Source of the DNA: Hyphomicrobiales bacterium
GTDB taxonomy: Bacteria > Pseudomonadota > Alphaproteobacteria > Rhizobiales > Beijerinckiaceae
Assembly: GCA_019075905.1 (NCBI GenBank)
Contig: JAGXAM010000003.1
Location: 62,001-126,000 of the forward strand
Length of the DNA stretch: 64,000 nt
Direction of reading: 5' to 3'
In this document: one piece after another, positions 8,969-17,260 of the stretch
Layout of the letters: every line of letters starts with the position of its first letter
How positions within the stretch are numbered: position 1 is the first letter of the stretch
The notes under the pieces: generated by a model
What the model saw: the letters and a program-made list of their open reading frames with translations, nothing else
Database searches by the model: none
What the model was told of the DNA's origin: nothing
Translations under genes and position numbers: made by a program

Positions 8969-10393
8969 CTATCTCATGGTGCTGCCACGGCCGTCGCCGC
9001 CTTGCCAGCCGCCGCCCAGCGCCTGATAGAGACTGACCAGCCCGTTGAGCCGGGCGAGACGCGTCGCCACCAGCGTGTTGCGGGCGGTAAACAGGCTGGT
9101 TTCGGTATTCAGCAAGGTCACGAGATTGACGACACCGGCCTTGAGCTGCAGCTGCGACAGGTCATAGGCCTTTTGCGAACTTGCCAGCGCCCGGCGCTGC
9201 AGGGCTTCCTGCTGGCCGAGATAACGCAATGACGCCAGCGCCTTGTCGACATCCGAAAATGCCGAGACCACCGCTTTCTTGTAATCGGCGATCAGCTCGT
9301 CCTGACGCCCCTTGGTCTGGGCGAAGGTCGATTGCAGTCGGCCATTGTCGAAAATCGGTTGGGTCAGACCCGCCGCCAACGAATAAAACAGGTTGCGCGG
9401 CCGCAGCAGCGACAGCAGGGCCGGGCTCTGGTAACCCGCCTGCCCGGTCAGCGTGATCGTCGGGAAAAATGCCGCCCGCGCGGCCTTGAGGCTGGCGGCA
9501 TTGGCCTCAAGCTGCATTTCGGCAGAGGCAACGTCAGGGCGCCGCTCCAGAATTTGCGAGGGCAGGCCCGGTGCCACGCGCGGCAGCCGCACCGCAGCCA
9601 GCGTGCTGGTGCGCACCCGCACCGATTCGGGCGGCACCCCCAGCAACAGCGCCAGCGCATCCTCGTTTTGCGCTACGGTCAGGCGCAGCGGTGGCACCGA
9701 GGCTGCAAGCGAATCGACCACATTTTGCTGTTGCGCCTGATCCAGCGCCGTGGCCGTGCCGGCCGCCACCTGCTTGCTGATCAGCGCCAGCACGGCGCGG
9801 GCATTGCGCAGGTTGCTCAGGGTGTTGGACGCCTGTTCACGCGCCGCCAGCACCGCAAAATAGGCATTGGCGGTCGCCGCCAGCGAAGCCAGACGCACGG
9901 TTTGCGCGTCAAAGGCGCTGGATAGCGCGGTTTTTTGCGCGGCTACGGCTGTTTGCTGGTTCTTCCCCCAGAAATCCAGCTCGAAACTCGCCGTCAGGCC
10001 AAGCTGGTGGCTGTCTTGCGCCGGGGGATTGACCGGGCCGTCATTGGCAGAAGCCTTGGCATGGCTGTAATTGCCGTTGAGGGTCAACGATGGCAGCAGC
10101 GGTGCCCCCGCCAGCCTTGCCGCCGCCACAGCCTGGGCAATCCGCGCCTTGGCCGCAGCAATATCGAAATTGCCGGACAGGGTCTGCGCCGCAAACCGGT
10201 CGAGCTCCGGCTGGTGAAACGCCTGCCACCAGCGCGCATCAACCACAGCCGCGCGCGCCTGCTCATCACGGAAATGTCTGGGGATCGCCGGGTTTATGCC
10301 AGCAGGCGCGATAGCCGGCACACATCCGGCAAGCCCAGTCACGAGCATGGCAGCGCCCAGGGGGGGAGAAAGACGCAAAATGCAGGAGCCCAT
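8969..10393 (-). CDS. Outer membrane efflux lipoprotein (NodT/OprM family)
   Basis: About 474 residues from the ATG at 10393. A signal peptide ending LVTGLAGC is a lipobox, so the mature protein should be lipid-anchored at Cys. Two repeats rich in Ala, Leu and Gln follow (AAKARIAQAVAAARLAGAPLLPSL and a later equivalent), as in TolC-like trimeric channels. It is first in the efflux operon and completes the tripartite pump. A TTG at 10441 is an alternative in-frame start, but the lipobox would then sit unusually far in. Confidence 0.9.
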   Translation of the reverse strand: MGSCILRLSPPLGAAMLVTGLAGCVPAIAPAGINPAIPRHFRDEQARAAVVDARWWQAFHQPELDRFAAQTLSGNFDIAAAKARIAQAVAAARLAGAPLLPSLTLNGNYSHAKASANDGPVNPPAQDSHQLGLTASFELDFWGKNQQTAVAAQKTALSSAFDAQTVRLASLAATANAYFAVLAAREQASNTLSNLRNARAVLALISKQVAAGTATALDQAQQQNVVDSLAASVPPLRLTVAQNEDALALLLGVPPESVRVRTSTLAAVRLPRVAPGLPSQILERRPDVASAEMQLEANAASLKAARAAFFPTITLTGQAGYQSPALLSLLRPRNLFYSLAAGLTQPIFDNGRLQSTFAQTKGRQDELIADYKKAVVSAFSDVDKALASLRYLGQQEALQRRALASSQKAYDLSQLQLKAGVVNLVTLLNTETSLFTARNTLVATRLARLNGLVSLYQALGGGWQGGDGRGSTMR

Positions 10394-10485
10394 TAACAAA
10401 ACATGAATCGAGCTTATGCCAGCAACCGCGCCCAAGCGCAATTACACCGCCCGACAAGGATGCCGAAAGGAACAGTTGCATCACC

Positions 10486-10570
10486 CCGTCATTGCGTGCG
10501 AAGCGAAGCAACCCAAGCAACGCGCAAACCCCTGGGTTGCTTCGTCGCTTTGCCCCTCGCAATGAGGGGA
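10486..10570. repeat. Palindromic dispersed repeat, inverted pair (copy A)
   Basis: Two facing copies of the window's repeat family. The forward unit at 10486-10519 reads CGTCATTGCG...GAAGCGAAGCAACCCA; the reverse unit at 10529-10569 reads CCCCTGGGTTGCTTCG...CTCGCAATGAGG. Together they can fold into a long hairpin. It lies between the efflux operon and the transglycosylase gene, outside genes, as expected for REP-type elements. Confidence 0.8.
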
Positions 10571-10656
10571 GAAATTCCGTGATTGCCGCCAAATTGGCGA
10601 ATCGTTGCAACCAATGTTATGAGGCGTGCAAGAGAGGCAGGCAGAGGATCCTGATC

Positions 10657-11466
10657 ATGGCACGAGTGAAGCGTTACCTGGTGGCAGCAACTTTGGTTTC
10701 CACGCTGGCCTTTGGCTCTGCGCAGGCGGCTACCTGCCAGAATCCTGCCGGTTTTGGTGCCTTCCTCCAGCAGATGCGGCAGGAAGCTGCTGCTGCCGGT
10801 GTCTCGCAGCGCGCCATCAACGAGAGCCTCAACGGCGTCACGATCGATAATGACGTCCTGCGCGCCGATCACTCGCAAGGCGTGTTTCACCAGTCCTTCG
10901 AGCAATTTTCCGGGCGCATGATTTCGCCCTACCGGCTGAACAAGGGCCGCCAGCTGCTGAAGCGCTACGCCCCGGTTTTTGCCCGCATCCAGCGCCAATA
11001 TGGCGTCCCCGGCCCGATCATTGTGGCGCTCTGGGGGCTGGAGACCAGCTATGGCGCCTTCATGGGCAAATATCCGACCATCCGCTCGATTGCCACCCTC
11101 GCCTTCGATTGCCGCCGCAGCCCGTTCTTCCAGAAAGAGCTGATCGACGCCATGCGCATCGTGCAGCGCGGCTACCTTCGCCCCTCGCAGATGCACGGCG
11201 CCTGGGCGGGCGAGCTCGGCCAGACGCAGTTCATGCCATCATCTTACCTGAAATTCGCGGTCAATTACGGCGGCGGCGGCAATCTCATCACCTCGGTGCC
11301 GGATGTGCTGGCCTCGACCGGCAATTATCTGCATTCCTATGGCTGGCAGGCAGGCCAGCCCTGGGATCCGGGCACGGCGAATTTCGCGGTCATCCAGCAA
11401 TGGAACAAGGCCGATGTCTATTCGCGCACCATCGCGCTCTTTGCTGACAAGCTCGCCGGCAAATAG
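10657..11466 (+). CDS. Lytic murein transglycosylase (MltB family)
   Basis: 269-residue periplasmic peptidoglycan lytic transglycosylase. It has a signal peptide (MARVKRYLVAATLVSTLAFG, cleavage near AQA). The SLT_2/MltB fold shows WGLETSYGAFMGKYPTIRS, whose Glu is the expected catalytic acid, and GELGQTQFMPSSYLKFAV. Such enzymes cleave the MurNAc-GlcNAc bond, forming 1,6-anhydromuramic ends. The start at 10657 is preferred because GAGGATC precedes it and the signal peptide begins there; the longer reading frame runs back through repeat A. It lacks the extra C-terminal peptidoglycan-binding domain of some relatives. Confidence 0.9.
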   Translation: MARVKRYLVAATLVSTLAFGSAQAATCQNPAGFGAFLQQMRQEAAAAGVSQRAINESLNGVTIDNDVLRADHSQGVFHQSFEQFSGRMISPYRLNKGRQLLKRYAPVFARIQRQYGVPGPIIVALWGLETSYGAFMGKYPTIRSIATLAFDCRRSPFFQKELIDAMRIVQRGYLRPSQMHGAWAGELGQTQFMPSSYLKFAVNYGGGGNLITSVPDVLASTGNYLHSYGWQAGQPWDPGTANFAVIQQWNKADVYSRTIALFADKLAGK

Positions 11467-11552
11467 GCCAGAGCCATGCGCCGCCGCAAGATCGCTGCCA
11501 TCCCGGGGGTTGCCGGGGTGGCCTGCGTTGCCATTCACGCAGCCACGATCTG

Positions 11553-12656
11553 ATGCAATGGTCGCCACAACAGGCTGAGGCGCTGAAGTCCGTTGCGCAA
11601 TGGCTCAGCGCCCGCGACCCGCAGGTGTTTCGCCTGTTCGGCTTCGCTGGCACCGGCAAGACCACCCTCGCCCGCCACATTGCCGAGAGCGAGGGCGGCA
11701 CTGTCGCCTTCGCGGCCTTCACCGGCAAGGCGGCGCTGGTGATGCGGGCGCGCGGCTGCGAAGGTGCCCGCACCATCCACAGCCTGATTTACAAGCCCAA
11801 AAGCCTTGAGGACGAAGAGCCGACCTTCGTGCTCAACGAGGATGCGCCGGCCGCCAATGCCAGCCTGATCATCGTCGATGAATGCTCGATGGTCGATGAC
11901 GAACTCGGCCGCGATCTTTTGTCTTTCGGCAAGAAGGTGCTGGTTCTGGGCGACCCGGCGCAATTGCCGCCAATCCGTGGCGGCGGCTTTTTCACCGCCA
12001 GCGAACCCGACGTGATGCTGACCGAAGTGCATCGCCAGGCGCGCGACAACCCGATCATCCGCCTGTCGATGGCGGTGCGCAACGGCGAGACCCTGCAGCG
12101 CGGCACCTATGGCGACACCCGCATCATCGCGCGCTCCGAACTCGAACCGGCGACGGTCACGAATGCCGATCAGGTGCTGGTCGGCAAGAACAAGACCCGC
12201 CACGCCTATAACCGCCGCCTGCGCGAATTGCGCGGCATCACCGCGCCCATGCCGCAGGTCACCGACAAGCTGGTTTGCCTGCGCAATGACAGCAAGAAGG
12301 GCCTGCTGAACGGCGGTCTGTGGATTGTGCAAAAATTGCTGGCGCCGCGCGGCAAGTACCTGCGCTTTCAGGTGATGCCGGAAGATGACTCTTCATCAAA
12401 AGGCCAGCGCATCAATGTGTTGCCGCAATTCTTTAATGGCTCAGGCGAGGAAATTCCCTTTGCCTTGCGGCGCAATTCTGATGAATTTGACTATGGCTAT
12501 GCCCTCACCGTCCACAAGGCCCAGGGTTCGCAATGGGACGATCTGGTGCTGTTCGACGAAAGCTTCGCCTTCCGCGAGCACCGCGACCGCTGGCTCTATA
12601 CCGGCATCACCAGGGCCGCCAAAACCCTGACACTGGTGGTCGGCCCCCAGGCCTAG
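11553..12656 (+). CDS. RecD-like ATP-dependent DNA helicase
   Basis: 367-residue superfamily 1 helicase, much shorter than full RecD. Walker A is GFAGTGKTT near residue 30; Walker B IIVDECSMVDDE and motif III VLGDPAQLPPI follow. The C-terminal UvrD_C_2 segment YALTVHKAQGSQWDDLV contains the motif that couples ATP use to DNA. Compact AAA_30 helicases of this kind are common in alphaproteobacteria and related to exonuclease V subunit alpha; some resemble phage Dda helicase. No RecB or RecC partner is nearby. Confidence 0.85.
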   Translation: MQWSPQQAEALKSVAQWLSARDPQVFRLFGFAGTGKTTLARHIAESEGGTVAFAAFTGKAALVMRARGCEGARTIHSLIYKPKSLEDEEPTFVLNEDAPAANASLIIVDECSMVDDELGRDLLSFGKKVLVLGDPAQLPPIRGGGFFTASEPDVMLTEVHRQARDNPIIRLSMAVRNGETLQRGTYGDTRIIARSELEPATVTNADQVLVGKNKTRHAYNRRLRELRGITAPMPQVTDKLVCLRNDSKKGLLNGGLWIVQKLLAPRGKYLRFQVMPEDDSSSKGQRINVLPQFFNGSGEEIPFALRRNSDEFDYGYALTVHKAQGSQWDDLVLFDESFAFREHRDRWLYTGITRAAKTLTLVVGPQA

Positions 12657-12669
12657 GCGGCGCACAACC

Positions 12670-13506
12670 TCACCTTGCCGGCAGCGCCGCCATGCGGGCC
12701 CTGGCTTCCTCCATGCCGCCATCGGCCGCCTTCTGGTAGAGGCTGCGGGCCCGCGCCGGATCGGCAACCATGCCCAGCACTTTCCAGCGGTTGAGCTGGT
12801 TGGGATCATAGGTTTCCGCCAGCGCAAAATCTATTTTCGGATCATGCGCGCCCTGGGCCCGTTCCAGCAACACCCTGGCGCCGGCGATCTGGCCCTGCTG
12901 GATCAGGTCGGAGGCACGGTGCGCCAGCGTCATGGCATCAGCCTCGGAAATGGCCGGCGCGGCCGGTGCAGCGGCTACTGGCGCTGGCGCCGGTGCTGGC
13001 GCAGCCGCGGCTTGGCCGAGCGGCACGCGCTGCACCGACAGCACCTTCACATGTTGCCCTGCCGCAGCCGGCGGCGGCGCTGCGGCAGCGGCCGGAGCCG
13101 GGGCACTCAAGGGTGCGGGCGCAGCGCTGGTCGCCTGCTGGTGCTGTGCCAGCTCGGCCGAGAGCCGTGCCATGGCAGCCTTTTCCTCCTCATCGGTCGG
13201 CTGCCCGGTCGCAGGGGCCGCGACCACCGGTCTCGCAGCGCTGGCGGCAGCCACAGCCGCGTGACCTGGCGGCTCAAGCTGCAAGCGCACCGACAATTGC
13301 CGTCCCGAATAGAGCAGCGCGGACAAGCCAACCACCGCCACCGCCAGCACGCCGCCGCCAATCAGCAGCGGGCCGGAGCGGCGTGGCGGCTTCTTGTTGG
13401 CTTCTTCCCAGGCCTCAGCAACGCTGGGCCGGTAATGGGTCTCGGGCTGTTGCCGCTCGGCCAGGGTCTTCAGATGGTCCTGAAGCCGCGTATCCATGAT
13501 ATTCAT
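12670..13506 (-). CDS. Membrane-anchored Ala/Pro-rich protein with C-terminal Sel1-like segment
   Basis: 278 residues from the ATG at 13506, which has GGAGG 6 bases upstream; an earlier in-frame start would overlap the gene upstream. A cytoplasmic N-terminus is followed by one membrane segment (LLIGGGVLAVAVVGLSALLY, about 48-67), a long Ala/Pro linker, and a C-terminal part with Sel1/TPR-like character (ARSLYQKAADGGMEEARARM). Sel1 repeats mediate protein contacts. It is 65 bases downstream of the TAXI gene on the same strand and probably co-transcribed. No specific function is recognised. Confidence 0.7.
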   Translation of the reverse strand: MNIMDTRLQDHLKTLAERQQPETHYRPSVAEAWEEANKKPPRRSGPLLIGGGVLAVAVVGLSALLYSGRQLSVRLQLEPPGHAAVAAASAARPVVAAPATGQPTDEEEKAAMARLSAELAQHQQATSAAPAPLSAPAPAAAAAPPPAAAGQHVKVLSVQRVPLGQAAAAPAPAPAPVAAAPAAPAISEADAMTLAHRASDLIQQGQIAGARVLLERAQGAHDPKIDFALAETYDPNQLNRWKVLGMVADPARARSLYQKAADGGMEEARARMAALPAR

Positions 13507-13571
13507 CAACGCCTCCACCGGTTCACGCTTCACGCCTGCAGCGGGCCGCACACCAGCCCTGCCACGCTCTT

Positions 13572-14813
13572 CTAGTTTGCCTTTTGCGCCGCCTTGTCGC
13601 TGGCGGCAGCCGTTGCCTTGTCGATCCACTCTTGCGCCGGCTTGAACCTCGTCCATCCCGGAATTGTCGCCGCTATATTGATATCGCGCCATTTGGGATG
13701 CCGCGGCGGGTGCTGCAGCTCTTTGAAGTTCGTGAAAAACACATTCACGAAGCGGGCAATCCGCTCATAGCGCTGCGACCCCTCGGGCCAATTATAGGCG
13801 CCGATCATGGTGGGCGCGGCAATGGTGCTGACCGGCTTGCCGGGATCGACCAGGCCGGGATATTGCTTGGCCGTCAAGGTCGCCGGCAGGTAAGTGTCGC
13901 TGATCTTGTCGCTGTAGGGCACACCGATCAGGTGGAAATGGTGGTTCTCGTTGTTGAACGCGCGCAAGCCGGCGAGCGGCGCGGCCCCGAAGGAGACATC
14001 CCCCGAAATTTCACCCTGATGCAGTTTGACGAAGGCGACTTTCTCATAATAGGTCGTCGGCACGATATGGATGCCCAGCCGCTTGAACACCAGCGAGGCC
14101 GAAAAATTCGTGCCCGAGCCGGCAATGTCGATATTGACCTTCTTGCCTTCGAGCTGATGGATGTCGGTAATCGAGTCCGGCACCAGGATATGCATCTCGT
14201 CATTGGTGAAGGGGCAGATATAGACGATCCTTTTGTCGAGATCGGGAATGATGTTGTTTTTCTTGAGGTAATTCAGCGAGTCGAGGCGGAAGATGCCGAG
14301 GTCGATGCCCTTCAGGTAAAGAACATCCGACACATTTTGCAGCGTGCCCTTGCCGATCATCGGCACCGCACGCATCTTGTTGCCTTCATCAACGACAGCC
14401 CCGACTTCCGCCATCATGCGAAGATATGAACTGATCAGGCGCCCGGAAATAATATAGACCGTGTTGCGGTTGGCGAGCGCGACTTCCTTTGAATCATTGG
14501 GCCAGGTGCGCACCGGATTGTCGCTGCGCTTTTTGGCGGCCACGACATGATGCACGCGATGATGCACAAAATGATGCCGGTAGCGGTGATGGTGCCGGTA
14601 ATGGTGAATTTTGGTCGCTGTCGCGCTGGCCTTGGGCAGGGCCGGTGCCGTGCTGGTGCCCGGCAAGGGCGGTGAGGCCGGGGTCGCCGCCGCGACGATT
14701 TCAGGCGTGGCGGCAGGGGCAGCAATAACGCCAGTTGCCGCAAGGCATGCCAGAGCAACGCCGCTCATCATGCCACCAAAAGTCACATGCCTCATATGTA
14801 ACCTGAAAGTCAT
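13572..14813 (-). CDS. TAXI-family TRAP solute-binding protein with histidine-rich linker
   Basis: 413 residues from the ATG at 14813, preceded by GGGAG. A signal-like hydrophobic segment (MSGVALACLAATGVIAA) is followed by a Pro/Ala stretch and, at about residues 69-89, a cluster with 11 histidines in 21 positions. The rest is a TAXI-type periplasmic binding domain (IVYICPFTNDEMHILVPDS, GKKVNIDIAGSGTNFSA). TAXI proteins normally feed a fused DctQM permease, but none is in the neighbourhood; the next gene is the Sel1-like protein. The ligand is unknown, and the histidine cluster suggests metal binding by inference only. Confidence 0.8.
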   Translation of the reverse strand: MTFRLHMRHVTFGGMMSGVALACLAATGVIAAPAATPEIVAAATPASPPLPGTSTAPALPKASATATKIHHYRHHHRYRHHFVHHRVHHVVAAKKRSDNPVRTWPNDSKEVALANRNTVYIISGRLISSYLRMMAEVGAVVDEGNKMRAVPMIGKGTLQNVSDVLYLKGIDLGIFRLDSLNYLKKNNIIPDLDKRIVYICPFTNDEMHILVPDSITDIHQLEGKKVNIDIAGSGTNFSASLVFKRLGIHIVPTTYYEKVAFVKLHQGEISGDVSFGAAPLAGLRAFNNENHHFHLIGVPYSDKISDTYLPATLTAKQYPGLVDPGKPVSTIAAPTMIGAYNWPEGSQRYERIARFVNVFFTNFKELQHPPRHPKWRDINIAATIPGWTRFKPAQEWIDKATAAASDKAAQKAN

Positions 14814-15078
14814 CCCCGTCTCCCAGAGCCATGTGCTGTTTTTCCACGAATAGAACAAACGGCGACAAATTGTCAAAATTCAGGCAATATCAACAGGTTG
14901 ATTGTTGACCTGTCAAGCCGCGGCTGGAAACTGGCTTAACGCGCCGCCGTCATATTTGTTTCACGAGACATGAAGCACGGCTGAATTTACTTTGATAACC
15001 CGCAAGTCATCGCTTGACGGCACGGCGATACGCACGCAAAGCGTCACCCGTGCTATCCCTTCGACAAAGGCTTTTTCC

Positions 15079-16326
15079 ATGGCTCCCCACGCGCAGCGCT
15101 CCCCCCTTGCCCCCGCCACGATCGTCAAGCTTCCCGGCATTGCAGGCGTGCGTTTTGCGACCGGGGCTGCGGGCATCCGCTATCAGGGCCGCACAGATGT
15201 CATGCTGGCGCTGATGGATGAGGGCACCACCGTCGCCGGCGTTTTCACCCGCTCGAAATGCCCTTCGGCGCCGGTGGACTGGTGCCGGGCGCATCTTGGC
15301 GGAGGCACGGCCCGCGCGCTTCTGGTTAATTCCGGCAATGCCAATGCCTTCACCGGCAAGAATGGCGCAGAAGCCGCCGCCTTTTCGGCGCGCCTGGCCG
15401 CGGCGGCGGCGAAAGTGCCGCTGGACAAGATCTTTCTGGCCTCGACCGGCGTCATTGGCGAACCGCTGCCGGCCGAAAAATTCGGCGGCGTCGTCGAGAC
15501 ACTGGTCGCCAGCGCCACTGAGGATGGCATCAATGCCGCCGCCGAGGCGATCATGACCACCGACACCTTTCCCAAACGCGCCACCGCCTGCGTCGATTTC
15601 GGCGGTGTCGAGGTGACAATCAGCGGCATTGCCAAGGGCGCGGGCATGATCGCTCCGGATATGGCGACCATGCTGGCCTATATTTTCACCGACGCACCGA
15701 TTGCCGCCCCGGTCTTGCAGGCGCTGCTGGGCGCTGGCGTGAAAGACACTTTCAACGCCATCACCGTGGACAGCGACACTTCCACCTCCGACACCCTGAT
15801 GCTGTTTGCCACCGGCGCGGCGGCGCGGCGCGGGGCGGTGCGCGTCGATGATGTCAAGGATGCGCGTCTGCGGAACTTTCGCCGCGCCCTCAACAAGGTG
15901 CTGAAAAATCTCGCCCAGCAGGTGGTGCGCGATGGCGAGGGCGCCCGCAAGTTCATCGAGGTCAATGTTTCGGGCGCCACCAGCCCCGGCGCAGCGCGGC
16001 GCATCGCCATGTCGATTGCCAATTCCCCGCTGGTCAAGACCGCCGTTGCCGGGGAGGACGCCAATTGGGGCCGCGTGGTGATGGCCGTCGGCAAGGCAGG
16101 TGAGGCGGCCGACCGCGACCGGCTCGCCATTAGTTTTTGTGGCATTCGCGTCGCGTTTCAAGGACAGCGCGACCCTGCCTATGACGAGGCACAGGTCTCG
16201 CGCGCCATGAAGGCCAGCGAGATCAGCATTGGCGTTGATTTAGGCCTAGGCCGCGGCCGCAAGACCGTATGGACATGCGACCTGACCAAGGAATATATTG
16301 CAATTAACGGCGATTACCGTTCTTGA
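15079..16326 (+). CDS. argJ: Bifunctional glutamate N-acetyltransferase / N-acetylglutamate synthase
   Basis: 415 residues. ArgJ transfers acetyl from N-acetylornithine to glutamate, and can also use acetyl-CoA, in the cyclic arginine pathway. The conserved self-cleavage site appears as [18 protein letters not shown]; Thr197 (in ATML) should become the N-terminal nucleophile of the beta chain. DSDTSTSDT and [14 protein letters not shown] are further family motifs. The ATG at 15079 gives the normal length; an upstream TTG frame adds unconserved residues. Downstream lie a lipoprotein gene and mutT, a common alphaproteobacterial arrangement. Confidence 0.96.
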   Translation: MAPHAQRSPLAPATIVKLPGIAGVRFATGAAGIRYQGRTDVMLALMDEGTTVAGVFTRSKCPSAPVDWCRAHLGGGTARALLVNSGNANAFTGKNGAEAAAFSARLAAAAAKVPLDKIFLASTGVIGEPLPAEKFGGVVETLVASATEDGINAAAEAIMTTDTFPKRATACVDFGGVEVTISGIAKGAGMIAPDMATMLAYIFTDAPIAAPVLQALLGAGVKDTFNAITVDSDTSTSDTLMLFATGAAARRGAVRVDDVKDARLRNFRRALNKVLKNLAQQVVRDGEGARKFIEVNVSGATSPGAARRIAMSIANSPLVKTAVAGEDANWGRVVMAVGKAGEAADRDRLAISFCGIRVAFQGQRDPAYDEAQVSRAMKASEISIGVDLGLGRGRKTVWTCDLTKEYIAINGDYRS

Positions 16327-16337
16327 AGGACAATTTC

Positions 16338-16859
16338 ATGAAACAATTCATTTTATTGAGTTTTTTGACACTGTCGCTGGCTGCCTGCCAATCAGTCTCG
16401 ACGCCCTCGCCAGATGTAACCACCGCCTTTGATCCGCAGCAGGCCGCCTTCATCTTGCACAAGGGCAAGGGCACGATCAAAGGCATTGCCTTTATCACCG
16501 ATGATCATGGCAAGGCGCACCGTCATGGCGGCGAGACCGTTAGGCTGATTCCCGAAAGCGCCTATGCCGAGGCGCGCTTCAGCGATCTTTACGCCGGCAA
16601 GAAATTTATTGCCGTCCAGAATTACCCCAAGGGCGTCACCATGGATCCGCGCTATGGCAAATACATGCGCCTGACCAAGACCATGCCGAATGGCAAATTC
16701 ACCTTCACTGATGTGCCTCCGGGCCACTATTTCGTCGCCACCCAGGTGCTCTGGCGTGGCCATGATGGCGGCGGCGAGCGAGGCGGCGCCATTTATGATA
16801 CAGTGCATGTCACGGGCCAGGAACATGCGCCCATCGAGGTGATTGTGTCTGGCACATGA
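16338..16859 (+). CDS. Putative lipoprotein with carboxypeptidase-regulatory-like fold
   Basis: 173 residues from the ATG at 16338, with GAAGGA upstream. The signal peptide MKQFILLSFLTLSLAAC ends in a lipobox, predicting a lipid-anchored envelope protein. The body (IKGIAFITDDHGKAHRHGGE, TMPNGKFTFTDVPPGHYFVA) resembles an Ig-like carboxypeptidase regulatory domain, as in TonB-linked and cell-surface proteins. It begins 11 bases after argJ and overlaps mutT by 4 bases, so it is probably in the same operon, with no obvious link to arginine synthesis. Function unknown. Confidence 0.75.
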   Translation: MKQFILLSFLTLSLAACQSVSTPSPDVTTAFDPQQAAFILHKGKGTIKGIAFITDDHGKAHRHGGETVRLIPESAYAEARFSDLYAGKKFIAVQNYPKGVTMDPRYGKYMRLTKTMPNGKFTFTDVPPGHYFVATQVLWRGHDGGGERGGAIYDTVHVTGQEHAPIEVIVSGT

Positions 16860-17257
16860 AGCAGCTTCTGGTCGTTGCCGCAGCTCTGGTCGATGCCGAC
16901 AACCGCGTGCTCATTGCCCGGCGCCCGCCAGGCAAGGCGCTGGCAGGCCTGTGGGAGTTTCCAGGCGGCAAGCCGGAAGCCGGCGAGACGCCGGAAGCAG
17001 CGCTGGTGCGTGAACTGGCCGAAGAGCTCGGCATTGCCGTCAAGCCGGCCTGTCTCGCACCGCTGACCTTCGTCAGCCACGCTTATGACGACTTTCACTT
17101 GCTCATGCCGCTTTATGTCTGCCGTCGCTGGGAGGGCTTTGTCGCCCCCCGCGAAGGCCAGGCCCTGAAATGGGTCATGGCCCGGCAATTATGGGATTAT
17201 CCGATGCCGCCGGCCGACGCGCCGCTGATCCAGCCGCTGATCATGCTGCTGGGGTGA
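16856..17257 (+). CDS. mutT: MutT-type Nudix hydrolase (8-oxo-dGTP diphosphatase)
   Basis: 133 residues. The Nudix box GGKPEAGETPEAALVRELAEELG fits the GX5EX7REUXEEXGU pattern, with all metal-binding glutamates present. MutT hydrolyses 8-oxo-dGTP and so prevents A-to-C mutations. The N-terminus (LLVVAAALVDADNRVLIARRPPGKALAGLWEFP, positions about 3-35) is typical of true MutT. The start overlaps the lipoprotein stop as ATGA. Confidence 0.9.
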   Translation: MKQLLVVAAALVDADNRVLIARRPPGKALAGLWEFPGGKPEAGETPEAALVRELAEELGIAVKPACLAPLTFVSHAYDDFHLLMPLYVCRRWEGFVAPREGQALKWVMARQLWDYPMPPADAPLIQPLIMLLG

Positions 17258-17260
17258 GGG

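Noticed and set aside
10486-10570. CRISPR array or transposon end
   Set aside because: Units are few, in both orientations and without regular spacers; they match other intergenic palindromes in the window and fit a REP-type family.
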